From JAKFDI01 sp036676235 (GTDB lineage Bacteria; Pseudomonadota; Gammaproteobacteria; Burkholderiales; Burkholderiaceae_C): DNA of 64,000 nt. The DNA is taken from assembly GCA_036676235.1 (NCBI GenBank), contig JAKFDI010000085.1, forward strand, positions 62,001-126,000, given 5' to 3'. The translations under genes were made by a program, and so were the position numbers. The notes under the pieces were generated by a model. It did not search any database, was not told where the DNA came from, and saw nothing but the letters and a program-made list of their open reading frames with translations. Shown piece by piece: positions 30,946 through 38,465 of the stretch. The number at the start of each line of letters is the position of its first letter. Within the stretch, counting starts at the first letter, position 1.

Positions 30946-32049
30946 TCAACCGTCGCACAAGCTCTCGATCACGTCCGCGACGAGCGCATCGGGCGCGCCA
31001 CGGACCACGGCTTTCCCCGGCCCGTCGAGCAGGACGAAACGGATGTCGCCGGCCTCGGACTTCTTGTCCAGCCGCATGAGCTCGATATAGCGCGCCGCGC
31101 CCAGGCGCGGGCCGCGAACCGGCAGGCCGGCATGGCGCACCAGCGCCTCGATGCGTTCGACGCTGGTGCGATTGATCATGCCGAGGCGCGCCGACAACTC
31201 CGCGGCCATCACCATGCCGCACCCGACGGCTTCCCCATGCAGCCATTCGCCATAGCCGAGGCCCGCCTCGATGGCGTGGCCGAAAGTGTGGCCGAAGTTG
31301 AGGATGGCGCGCAGGTTCGATTCACGCTCGTCCTGCCCCACCACCCAGGCCTTGATCTCGCACGATCGCTTGACGGCATACGCCAGCGCCTGGGGATCTC
31401 GATCCACGAGGGCGGCCATGTTGGTTTCTATCCAGTTCAGGAAGGCGTCGTCGGCAATCGGCCCGTACTTGATGACCTCGGCCAGGCCGGCAGCAATCTC
31501 GCGCTGCGGCAGCGTCTTCAGCACATCCAGATCGGCGATCACCCGCACCGGCTGGTAGAACGCGCCGATCATGTTCTTGCCGAGCGGATGGTTGATTGCC
31601 GTCTTGCCGCCGACCGACGAATCGACCTGCGCGAGAAGCGTGGTCGGCACCTGAACGTACGGCACGCCGCGCATGTAGCACGCGGCGGCAAAGCCGGTCA
31701 TGTCGCCGATGACACCGCCGCCCAAGGCGTACAGCGTGGTCTGACGATCGCAGCCCGCTTGCAGCAGGCGATCGAAGGTCGTGTTCAGCGTCTGCCAGTT
31801 CTTGTGCTCTTCGCCGTCCGGCAGTTCGACGACCGAAACCTGACCGTGTTGCCGCGATACAGCGTCCTGCAAACGACGGCCATAGAGCGGCGCAACGGAG
31901 GTGTTGGTGACGATCACGGCCGCGGCAGCCGGGGGCAAGCCCTGGTAGCTCGCTGCGTCGTCCAGCACGCCGGACCCGACGACGATGTCGTAGCTTCGCT
32001 GACCCAGATCGATGCGTACCTTGCCGGCCTGTACTTGCTCTGCACTCAT
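30946..32049 (-). CDS. aroB: 3-dehydroquinate synthase
   Basis: The 367-residue enzyme makes 3-dehydroquinate from DAHP, the second step of the shikimate pathway, using NAD and zinc. Recognisable segments are DGEEHKNW, GGGVIGDMTGFAAACYMRGV for NAD binding, the DSSVGGKTAINHPLGKNMIGAFYQP active-site stretch, and FGHTFGHAIE with zinc-binding His. It is located between aroK and dgt, 30 bp after aroK. Confidence 0.97.
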   Translation of the reverse strand: MSAEQVQAGKVRIDLGQRSYDIVVGSGVLDDAASYQGLPPAAAAVIVTNTSVAPLYGRRLQDAVSRQHGQVSVVELPDGEEHKNWQTLNTTFDRLLQAGCDRQTTLYALGGGVIGDMTGFAAACYMRGVPYVQVPTTLLAQVDSSVGGKTAINHPLGKNMIGAFYQPVRVIADLDVLKTLPQREIAAGLAEVIKYGPIADDAFLNWIETNMAALVDRDPQALAYAVKRSCEIKAWVVGQDERESNLRAILNFGHTFGHAIEAGLGYGEWLHGEAVGCGMVMAAELSARLGMINRTSVERIEALVRHAGLPVRGPRLGAARYIELMRLDKKSEAGDIRFVLLDGPGKAVVRGAPDALVADVIESLCDG

Positions 32050-32079
32050 GCGAACAGTGTACGGGCGGGCCGCGGCGGG

Positions 32080-32634
32080 TTAGCGATGCGGTCCGCGCGG
32101 CGCGACGGCGTGCGGATCGACCAGGCCGGCCAGTTCGAGCTGCATGAGGATCATGTTGACCAGCATCGGAACCGACGGACGACCGGTCTCGACCACGAAG
32201 TGCGCGGTTTCCCGGTACAGCGGATCCCGCTGCGCGTAAAGCTCACGCAGTCTCCCCAGCGGATCACGCACTTGAAGCAGCGGGCGCTGAGTGTCGTGGC
32301 GTAAACGACGAAAGAGCTCTTCGGGGGTGGCGCGAAGGTAGAAGACGGTGGCGGCACCGTGCAAAGCGCGACGGTTCGGCTCGCGAAGAACAGCGCCACC
32401 GCCCGTAGCGATTACTGCGCTCGGCAAGTCATGAACGATGTCGGAAATGACGGTCTGCTCAACGTCACGGAATGCCGCCTCGCCTTCGCGCGCGAAGAAC
32501 TCTCGAATCGATCCACCGATCCTGCGCTCGATTTCCGTGTCGGCATCTACGAAGCCAAATGACAGTGCTCTGGCCAGTTGTCTTCCAACGGTGGATTTAC
32601 CACCCCCAGGCATGGAGACGAGCGCAATCAGCAT
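32080..32634 (-). CDS. aroK: Shikimate kinase
   Basis: The 184-residue kinase phosphorylates shikimate in aromatic amino acid synthesis. The P-loop is MPGGGKSTVG at about residues 8-17. The shikimate-binding residues appear in DADTEIERR and the FREGE-like FAREGEAAFR region, followed by ATGGGAVL and the lid RPLL stretch. It lies upstream of aroB in the same run. Base composition is somewhat less GC-rich than in most of the window. Confidence 0.95.
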   Translation of the reverse strand: MLIALVSMPGGGKSTVGRQLARALSFGFVDADTEIERRIGGSIREFFAREGEAAFRDVEQTVISDIVHDLPSAVIATGGGAVLREPNRRALHGAATVFYLRATPEELFRRLRHDTQRPLLQVRDPLGRLRELYAQRDPLYRETAHFVVETGRPSVPMLVNMILMQLELAGLVDPHAVAPRGPHR

Positions 32635-32648
32635 TCACACGGGAGCAG

Positions 32649-33074
32649 TCAGCTTCCCTCCTCGTTCGTCAGATCCACGGTCACAAGGCGACCAAGCTTG
32701 TCGGTCACGTTGATGATCGCGCCGTCTAGGCAAATAGCGCCATTCGTGTAGACAACGATGAAGCCGCTAGTGGGATGATCGACCTGCAGCGACTGCCGAT
32801 TGTTCACAGGATCATCAGTAGCACCTGCGGCTCGCACCGCAACCCCGGCGGGCGAAGTGACGGAGATCTGATAGGGCGCCGCTCCCCCGTAAATATTCAC
32901 CAAACCAGCGACGCCTTGGTAGCACGAGCCTGTGGGACCCGTCCAGCTGATTTCCGCCGGTGATACGGTGAATTCGGTCAAGGAGCCCGCCTCGTCACCG
33001 CCACCGCCGCAGGCGCCCAACAGTGCGGCAGAAGCGATAGCTGCCACGACCGAATGAAGAGAGATCATTTTCAT
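32649..33074 (-). CDS. Small lipoprotein of unknown function between pilQ and aroK
   Basis: The 141-residue product has a signal peptide with lipobox LLGAC (Cys22) followed by a glycine run GGGGDE. The rest looks like one small Ig-like beta domain: VNIYGGAAPYQISVTSP at the start and INVTDKLGRLVTVDLTN at the end, with two further cysteines. I chose the ATG at 33074; an ATG at 33107 overlaps the pilQ stop (TGATG) and would add 11 residues, so coupling to pilQ is possible. Neither start has a clear Shine-Dalgarno sequence. Base composition is lower in GC than in pilQ. Its position in the pilus run suggests an envelope role, but this is inference. Confidence 0.7.
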   Translation of the reverse strand: MKMISLHSVVAAIASAALLGACGGGGDEAGSLTEFTVSPAEISWTGPTGSCYQGVAGLVNIYGGAAPYQISVTSPAGVAVRAAGATDDPVNNRQSLQVDHPTSGFIVVYTNGAICLDGAIINVTDKLGRLVTVDLTNEEGS

Positions 33075-33106
33075 ATGAAGTGTCTTGGTAGAAGTGGTGC
33101 GCCGCA

Positions 33107-35272
33107 TCACCGCGCCGCGGTGCGATCAGTGATCACCTTCGGCGTTAGGAAGATTAGCAATTCGGTCTTGTTCACCGTACGCGACTTCGACTTGAACAGG
33201 TTGCCGAGTACGGGCACATCACCAAGAACAGGCACCTTGGTTTCGTCGGTTCGATCGGTCTGCTCGTAGATGCCGCCGATCACGACGGTTCCACCGTTCT
33301 CGACCAAGACCTGTGTTTCGACTGCCTTGGTGTTAATGGAGAACACACCGGCAGATGCCGCGCCGACACTGTCCTTGTTGATCTTGACGTCCATGATGAC
33401 GTTGCCTTCCGGCGTGATCTGCGGCGTTACCTCGAGCTTGAGCGTGGCATCGACGAACTCGACGGCCGTGGCGCCACTGGATGTGGCTCGCTGATACGGA
33501 ATCTTCGTACCCTGGCGGATGACAGCCTTGATCTGATCGGCCGTGATCAGGCGCGGGCTCGAGACCACCTTGCCGCGTCCGTCGGCTTCGAGCGCCGAAA
33601 TCTCCAGATTGAGGAAGCGGTTCGCACCCGCGCTGAACAACGACAGCGCGAAGGTGGCCGGATCGTAGCCACCCTGCGGCGTTGCGGGGAGGTTCACGAA
33701 CTGCGAGTCATTGAGCGGCAGCGTTGTACCGGCGGTCTGCTGCGTCTGGAACCCAATCGCGTTCATGTTCCCGCCGATCGTCGCGCGAGTGTTTCCGCCA
33801 AGCGAGTAGCCAGGGATCCCGCCACGAACGCCACGAAGATCCGTCGCGCCCAGCTTGACGCCAAGCGACTTGCCGAAGGTGTCGTCGGCCTCGACGATGC
33901 GCGCCTCGATCAGCACCTGACGGACCGGGATGTCGATCTTGGTGATCATCGACTGCACTTCTTCCAGCTTCGACGGAATGTCCGAGACGAACAACTGGTT
34001 GGTGCGCGTTTCGTAGATGACGCTGCCTCGCGGCGACAGGATGCGCGTCGCTGAGGAACCGCCACCGCCTTGGCCCGCCGTCTGCCCGGTCAGACCTTTG
34101 GCAACTTCCTCGGCCTTCGTGTAGTTCAACTGGAAGGATTGCGTGCGAACCGGTTCGAGCGCGGCAATCTGTGCCTGGGATTCGAGTTCGAGCTTCTCTT
34201 TCGCCGCCAGTTCGTCCTTGGGCGCGATCCAGATCACGTTGCCCGACTTGCGCAGGCCCAGACCCTTGGCCTGGAGAATGATGTCGAGTGCCTGATCCCA
34301 CGGCACGTCCTTGAGCCGCAGGGTCACGTTGCCGGTGACGGAATCGCTGGTGACGACGTTGAAGTTCGTGAAGTCGGCAATGACCTGCAGCAGCGCACGC
34401 ACTTCGATGTTCTGGAAGTTGAGCGACAGCTTCTCGCCCTGATAGCCCGGGCCTTGGGTCAGCTTGTTGGGGTCGATCTTCTGCGGGCGCACTTCGAGAA
34501 CGAACTGGTTGTCGCTCTGGTAGGCGCTGTGTTCCCACACGCCGCGCGGCTCGACCACGAGGCGCACACGATCCCCGGACTGCGTGGCGGAGATCGACTG
34601 GACCGGCGTGCCGAAGTCGGTCACGTCCAGACGCCGACGCAGCCGATCGGGCAATGTCGAGCGCATGAACTCGACGACCAGGCTCTGGCCTTGCTGGCGG
34701 ATGTCCACGCCGACCTGGTTGTTGGGCAGGTCGACGACCACGCGGCCGGCGCCGTCCGGCCCGCGCCGGAAGTCGATGTCATTGAGCGCCAGCGCGTCGT
34801 TGTTGAGGTTCTCCGCGAACCGCACCGACGGACCCGCTCCCCCCGGCGCTGCTGCAGCGGCGCCGCTCGACTCGAGCACGATGACCAGCGCCTTGCCCTG
34901 AAGCTCGGCCCGGTAGTTGGCCGGCGACTTCAGGTTGAGCACGAGGCGGGTGCGTTCGCCCGACTGAGCTACCGTGACCGAGCGCAGGTTGCCCTGGTTG
35001 ATCTCGACGTTGGAGCGGCCGAGCGCGTTGCCCACGCCCGGCAGGTCGATCGCCACGCGCGGAGGCGTCTGCACCGCAAAGCCGTTGGGCACCGCGGTGA
35101 GCGGCTCCGACAGTTCGATCCGCACGACCTCCACGCCCGCCTGCTGCGTGCTGTTGATGGACTGGATCGCGTTCTGAGCCCACGCCGACACCGAGGCTCC
35201 GAAGAACATCGCGAGCGCCGCTATCCCGGCCCGCCAGTTTCCGCTCATTCGCTTCTCCCAATTGTTCTTCAT
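33107..35272 (-). CDS. pilQ: Type IV pilus secretin PilQ
   Basis: The 721-residue protein forms the outer-membrane channel for the pilus. It has a signal peptide of about 33 residues, two AMIN domains that bind peptidoglycan (about 38-135 and 165-260), an N0/N1 secretin N-terminal region (from about 290, with KLSLNFQNIEVRALLQVIADFT), and a C-terminal secretin domain with VPVLGDVPVLGNLFKS and a final TPKVI. The ATG at 35272 overlaps the pilP stop (ATGA). It is last of pilM-N-O-P-Q. Confidence 0.97.
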   Translation of the reverse strand: MKNNWEKRMSGNWRAGIAALAMFFGASVSAWAQNAIQSINSTQQAGVEVVRIELSEPLTAVPNGFAVQTPPRVAIDLPGVGNALGRSNVEINQGNLRSVTVAQSGERTRLVLNLKSPANYRAELQGKALVIVLESSGAAAAAPGGAGPSVRFAENLNNDALALNDIDFRRGPDGAGRVVVDLPNNQVGVDIRQQGQSLVVEFMRSTLPDRLRRRLDVTDFGTPVQSISATQSGDRVRLVVEPRGVWEHSAYQSDNQFVLEVRPQKIDPNKLTQGPGYQGEKLSLNFQNIEVRALLQVIADFTNFNVVTSDSVTGNVTLRLKDVPWDQALDIILQAKGLGLRKSGNVIWIAPKDELAAKEKLELESQAQIAALEPVRTQSFQLNYTKAEEVAKGLTGQTAGQGGGGSSATRILSPRGSVIYETRTNQLFVSDIPSKLEEVQSMITKIDIPVRQVLIEARIVEADDTFGKSLGVKLGATDLRGVRGGIPGYSLGGNTRATIGGNMNAIGFQTQQTAGTTLPLNDSQFVNLPATPQGGYDPATFALSLFSAGANRFLNLEISALEADGRGKVVSSPRLITADQIKAVIRQGTKIPYQRATSSGATAVEFVDATLKLEVTPQITPEGNVIMDVKINKDSVGAASAGVFSINTKAVETQVLVENGGTVVIGGIYEQTDRTDETKVPVLGDVPVLGNLFKSKSRTVNKTELLIFLTPKVITDRTAAR

Positions 35273-35811
35273 CGCCCGTTCTCCTGGAGCTGAAGCGAGC
35301 CGATGCGCTCGATCCATTCCCCCGCCGCATCCTGAACGATCTCCCTGAGGGTGATCTCCGTCTCGGTGATCTTGGTGATCTTCCCGAAGTTCTGTCCGAG
35401 GTAGTCGCTGAGCTTGACCTGATAGAGCAGGTTGTCGACCTTGAGCAGTGCGTACTGCCGCCCCTGCTTCATCACGCTGCCCACCATCGTCATGCTGTCC
35501 AGCGGATAGGCTTCGAGCGGCTCCTTGCGCCGGTTGATCTCGGCCATGAGCGGCGAATTCGGCTGCCGTGTCTCGCGTCGCAGCGCGACGGTGAGCTTCT
35601 GCTGGCTGAAGGGCTCGACGCCATCCGCTGCCGCATAAGGTTGCGGGTCGAATTTCTTCGGCGGCGAGATCGTCTCGACGTTGGGCTTGACCTCGCGGCG
35701 CTGCTGCTCCATCCATTGCTGCAGCTCTTCCTGCTCGGCACCGCAGCCGACCAGAGCCATCACCGCGGCGACGAGAACCACTCGCCCGAAGGTTGAACGA
35801 GCGCCGATCAT
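35269..35811 (-). CDS. pilP: Type IV pilus inner-membrane lipoprotein PilP
   Basis: The 180-residue protein has a lipobox ALVGC (Cys23), a flexible charged stretch, and a C-terminal beta domain from about residue 95 (DSMTMVGSVMKQGRQYALLKVDNLLYQVK). PilP joins the PilN-PilO dimer in the inner membrane to the secretin PilQ. Its ends overlap pilO and pilQ by 4 bp each. Confidence 0.95.
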   Translation of the reverse strand: MIGARSTFGRVVLVAAVMALVGCGAEQEELQQWMEQQRREVKPNVETISPPKKFDPQPYAAADGVEPFSQQKLTVALRRETRQPNSPLMAEINRRKEPLEAYPLDSMTMVGSVMKQGRQYALLKVDNLLYQVKLSDYLGQNFGKITKITETEITLREIVQDAAGEWIERIGSLQLQENGR

Positions 35812-36491
35812 TTCCTCTTCCCCGCCTTGGCATTGGCCTGCCGGATCTGGTCGAGCTCGCTTTGATCCAGATAGCGGTAGGTGCGCGCGGTCGCATCCAT
35901 CGAAAGCACGTCGGACGGACCCTTCGCGCCGGAGATCGTCAGGTTGTGCAGCGTGACGATGCGCGACAGGTTCGCCACGTCAGCGGTGAAAGACCCGATG
36001 TCGTGATAGCGCCCGGTCACGCGGATCGCTATCGGCAGCTCGGCGTAGTAGTCCTTGACCACCACCTGCCCCGGGCGGAACAGTTCAAACTGCAGGCCGC
36101 GCCCGAGACCCGCCTGGTTGATGTCGGACAGCAGCGCATCCATCTCGGCCTTGCCGGGAAGCTGCTTCTCGAGCTGCGTCACATATTCCTCGACCAGCGA
36201 CTTCTGCTTGCGCAACTCGCTGAGGTTGACGGCTTGTGCGAGCTTGCTGCGGTAGTCCTGCTTGAGCCCGGGTTCCTTGGCGCGCTCGGCCACGAGTTCT
36301 TCGTCCGCATCGGAGAGAACGAGGAACCACGCCGCCACGATGACGGCGACGATGGCGAGCAGCCAGGTCGCCAGCCGGGGCAGCAGCGGCCATTGGCCAG
36401 GTTCGTTCGGGTTCAGCCCGCGAAACTGCGATGCCGCACTCTCGAAGACCGAATTCAGATCGATGTTGATCGCTTGCTTGTGCGTTGCCAT
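35808..36491 (-). CDS. pilO: Type IV pilus alignment protein PilO
   Basis: The 227-residue protein has one transmembrane segment (about residues 37-60), a coiled coil (about 70-115), and a C-terminal ferredoxin-like domain with FRPGQVVVKDYYAELPIAIRVTGRYHDIGSF. It pairs with PilN and, with PilP, forms the alignment complex of the pilus. It follows pilN by 10 bp and overlaps pilP by 4 bp. Confidence 0.95.
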   Translation of the reverse strand: MATHKQAINIDLNSVFESAASQFRGLNPNEPGQWPLLPRLATWLLAIVAVIVAAWFLVLSDADEELVAERAKEPGLKQDYRSKLAQAVNLSELRKQKSLVEEYVTQLEKQLPGKAEMDALLSDINQAGLGRGLQFELFRPGQVVVKDYYAELPIAIRVTGRYHDIGSFTADVANLSRIVTLHNLTISGAKGPSDVLSMDATARTYRYLDQSELDQIRQANAKAGKRK

Positions 36492-36501
36492 CGCTGCGCC
36501 C

Positions 36502-37122
36502 TCAGCCCTTGTTCGCCGGCGGACTGCCGGGCTTGGCAGCGTTCGCCGCCTCTTCCGCGGCCCGGTCCTGCGGGCGCTTGATGGTCAGGCGCATCGAGAA
36601 GTCGAACAGGCGCTTCTGGTCACTGGCCTTGGCGCCCGAGACCTTGATCTCGACCAGTTGCGGGTTCGACAGCCAATCGGACTGGTTGTTCGTGTTGCGA
36701 AGGAACTCCGACACGCGCTCGTTCGTCTGGGCGATGCCGCTGACGGTCAGCGCATTGCCGTCCTGGCGGACGGAGGTGAAATAGATCCCCTCGGGGGTTT
36801 GCCTGACCAGTTCGTTGAGCACGTGCACGGGAACGTTGCGATCGACCTGCAGGTCTTCGACCGCTTTCTGTCTCGCCTTGAGCGACGCGATCTCCGCCTT
36901 CAGCGTGGCAACGTCCTTGATCTGCGCTTCGAGCTTCTTCGTCTCGGTGACGAGGAAGGCGTTGCGCTCTTGCTGCACGGACATCATCTGCTGCAGCACG
37001 ACGTACCAGAGCCCCGCGATGAGGATGCCCGCCGCGGCGGACAACCCGATGCCGGCAAAGTAGGCCGCCTTGCGGCGCTTGCGGCGTTCCTCGCGATGAG
37101 GAAGCAGGTTGACGAGAATCAC
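36502..37122 (-). CDS. pilN: Type IV pilus alignment protein PilN
   Basis: The 206-residue protein begins with the conserved VNLLPHREERR motif that binds the cleft of PilM. One transmembrane helix (about 21-42), a coiled coil (about 46-90) and a periplasmic domain follow. The charged, alanine-rich tail is not conserved in the family. Its start overlaps the pilM stop (ATGA). Confidence 0.95.
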   Translation of the reverse strand: MILVNLLPHREERRKRRKAAYFAGIGLSAAAGILIAGLWYVVLQQMMSVQQERNAFLVTETKKLEAQIKDVATLKAEIASLKARQKAVEDLQVDRNVPVHVLNELVRQTPEGIYFTSVRQDGNALTVSGIAQTNERVSEFLRNTNNQSDWLSNPQLVEIKVSGAKASDQKRLFDFSMRLTIKRPQDRAAEEAANAAKPGSPPANKG

Positions 37123-38198
37123 TGCAGAAACCTCCGCATGGCGAGGCCGCAGGCCGTCAGGTACGAGGGCGCTTCGCGACGCAGCTTGCTTTCGCGCACG
37201 GCGCTGCCGAGCTTCATGTTGTCGAACGGGTTGACGACCATCGACGCAAAACCGGTCAGCTCGGTGACTCGTTCCTTGAGTCCCGGCAGCGTCGCCGTGC
37301 CGCCGGCAAGCATCACATAGTGAACCTTGTGGTGCGGCGTGCTGGTGAAGAAGTACTGGAGCGCCCGCCCGATTTCCTGCGACAGGCTGTCGACGAAGGG
37401 TGCGAGGATGGCGCTCTCGTAGTCGTCGGGCAGATCGCCCGCCAGCTTCTTCTGCTCGGCCTCCTCGAAGGAGAAGCCGTACTGGCGCGAGATGAGCTGC
37501 GTGAGCTGCGAGCCGCCGAAGGCCTGGTCGCGGTCGTACAGCATGTCGTCGTCGCGCAGCACCTTGAGGCTGGTGGTGTCGGCACCGATCTCGAACAGCG
37601 CCACCAGCGCATCGTGCCCTTCGTTGGGCAAGCCGGCCACCAGCCGCCCCATCGCGAGCCGGGAGGCGTGCGACTCGATATCCAGCACGATCGGCTTCAG
37701 GCCGGCGGCTTCGGCGAGGCCCTGGCGATCCTGCACACGGTCCTTGCGCGATGCGGCGATCAGCACCTCGACATCGCCCACCGACGTGGGGCTCGGGCCG
37801 ACGACGCAGAAGTCGAGGCTCACTTCGTCGAGCGAGAAGGGGATGTACTGGTTGGCCTCGGATTCGACCTGAAGCTCGAGTTCTTCTTCGCGCAGGCCGG
37901 CCGGCAGCATGATCTTCTTGGTGATGACGGCCGACTGCGGCATCGCCATCACCACGTTCTTCGTGCGCGTGCCGCTCTTGGTGACGACGCGCTTCACCGC
38001 ATCGGCCACCTCGTCGAACTTCTCGATCTGGCCGTCGGTGATCCAGCCCTTCTCGAAACTTTCGGCAGCGAAACGCTCGAGCGTGTACCCACCCGATGCG
38101 TCTTGCGACAACTCCACCAGCTTCACGCTCGACGAGCTGATGTCCAGCCCGATCATCGGCGGGTGCTTGCGTCCCAACAACGTGTCCAGAAAGCTCAC
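37119..38198 (-). CDS. pilM: Type IV pilus actin-like ATPase PilM
   Basis: The 359-residue cytoplasmic protein has the actin-like nucleotide fold: IGLDISSSSVKLVEL near residue 15, FEIGADTTSLKVL in the middle, and LAGGTATLPGL near the end. It binds the PilN N-terminus on the inner face of the membrane. I chose the GTG at 38198 because GGGAGAGG lies 5 to 12 bp upstream; longer in-frame starts include that site. It is the first gene of a minus-strand run that may continue to dgt, and is divergent from the penicillin-binding protein gene. Confidence 0.95.
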   Translation of the reverse strand: MSFLDTLLGRKHPPMIGLDISSSSVKLVELSQDASGGYTLERFAAESFEKGWITDGQIEKFDEVADAVKRVVTKSGTRTKNVVMAMPQSAVITKKIMLPAGLREEELELQVESEANQYIPFSLDEVSLDFCVVGPSPTSVGDVEVLIAASRKDRVQDRQGLAEAAGLKPIVLDIESHASRLAMGRLVAGLPNEGHDALVALFEIGADTTSLKVLRDDDMLYDRDQAFGGSQLTQLISRQYGFSFEEAEQKKLAGDLPDDYESAILAPFVDSLSQEIGRALQYFFTSTPHHKVHYVMLAGGTATLPGLKERVTELTGFASMVVNPFDNMKLGSAVRESKLRREAPSYLTACGLAMRRFLQ

Positions 38199-38434
38199 GG
38201 TGCCCTCTCCCAACGCGCTCCGCAGTGCGCCGGAACTGTTAATAAGTTACTTGAATGCTAGCAGTAAAGCCTTTGTGGCTGATAGCAAAATGCCCGTCGC
38301 GCCGGGCGTTCGCGTTGCGTAACTCACACGAGTTGGTAACCGCTTTCAGGCCCGTCGAGGGTCAACCCTGAGCCCTTTCACGCTTGGTTGCCAACCAGTT
38401 CACGAGGCCCTCGGGGCAGGTGTAACCGCCTTTC

Positions 38435-38440
38435 TATAAT
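38435..38440 (+). promoter_or_regulatory. Putative -10 box of the class A PBP gene
   Basis: A perfect TATAAT hexamer lies 26 bp upstream of the start codon at 38466. No convincing -35 hexamer is seen at 16-18 bp spacing, so the call rests on the -10 match and location. Confidence 0.4.
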
Positions 38441-38465
38441 CCATGGTCTGTTGTCCTGGAGTCTC

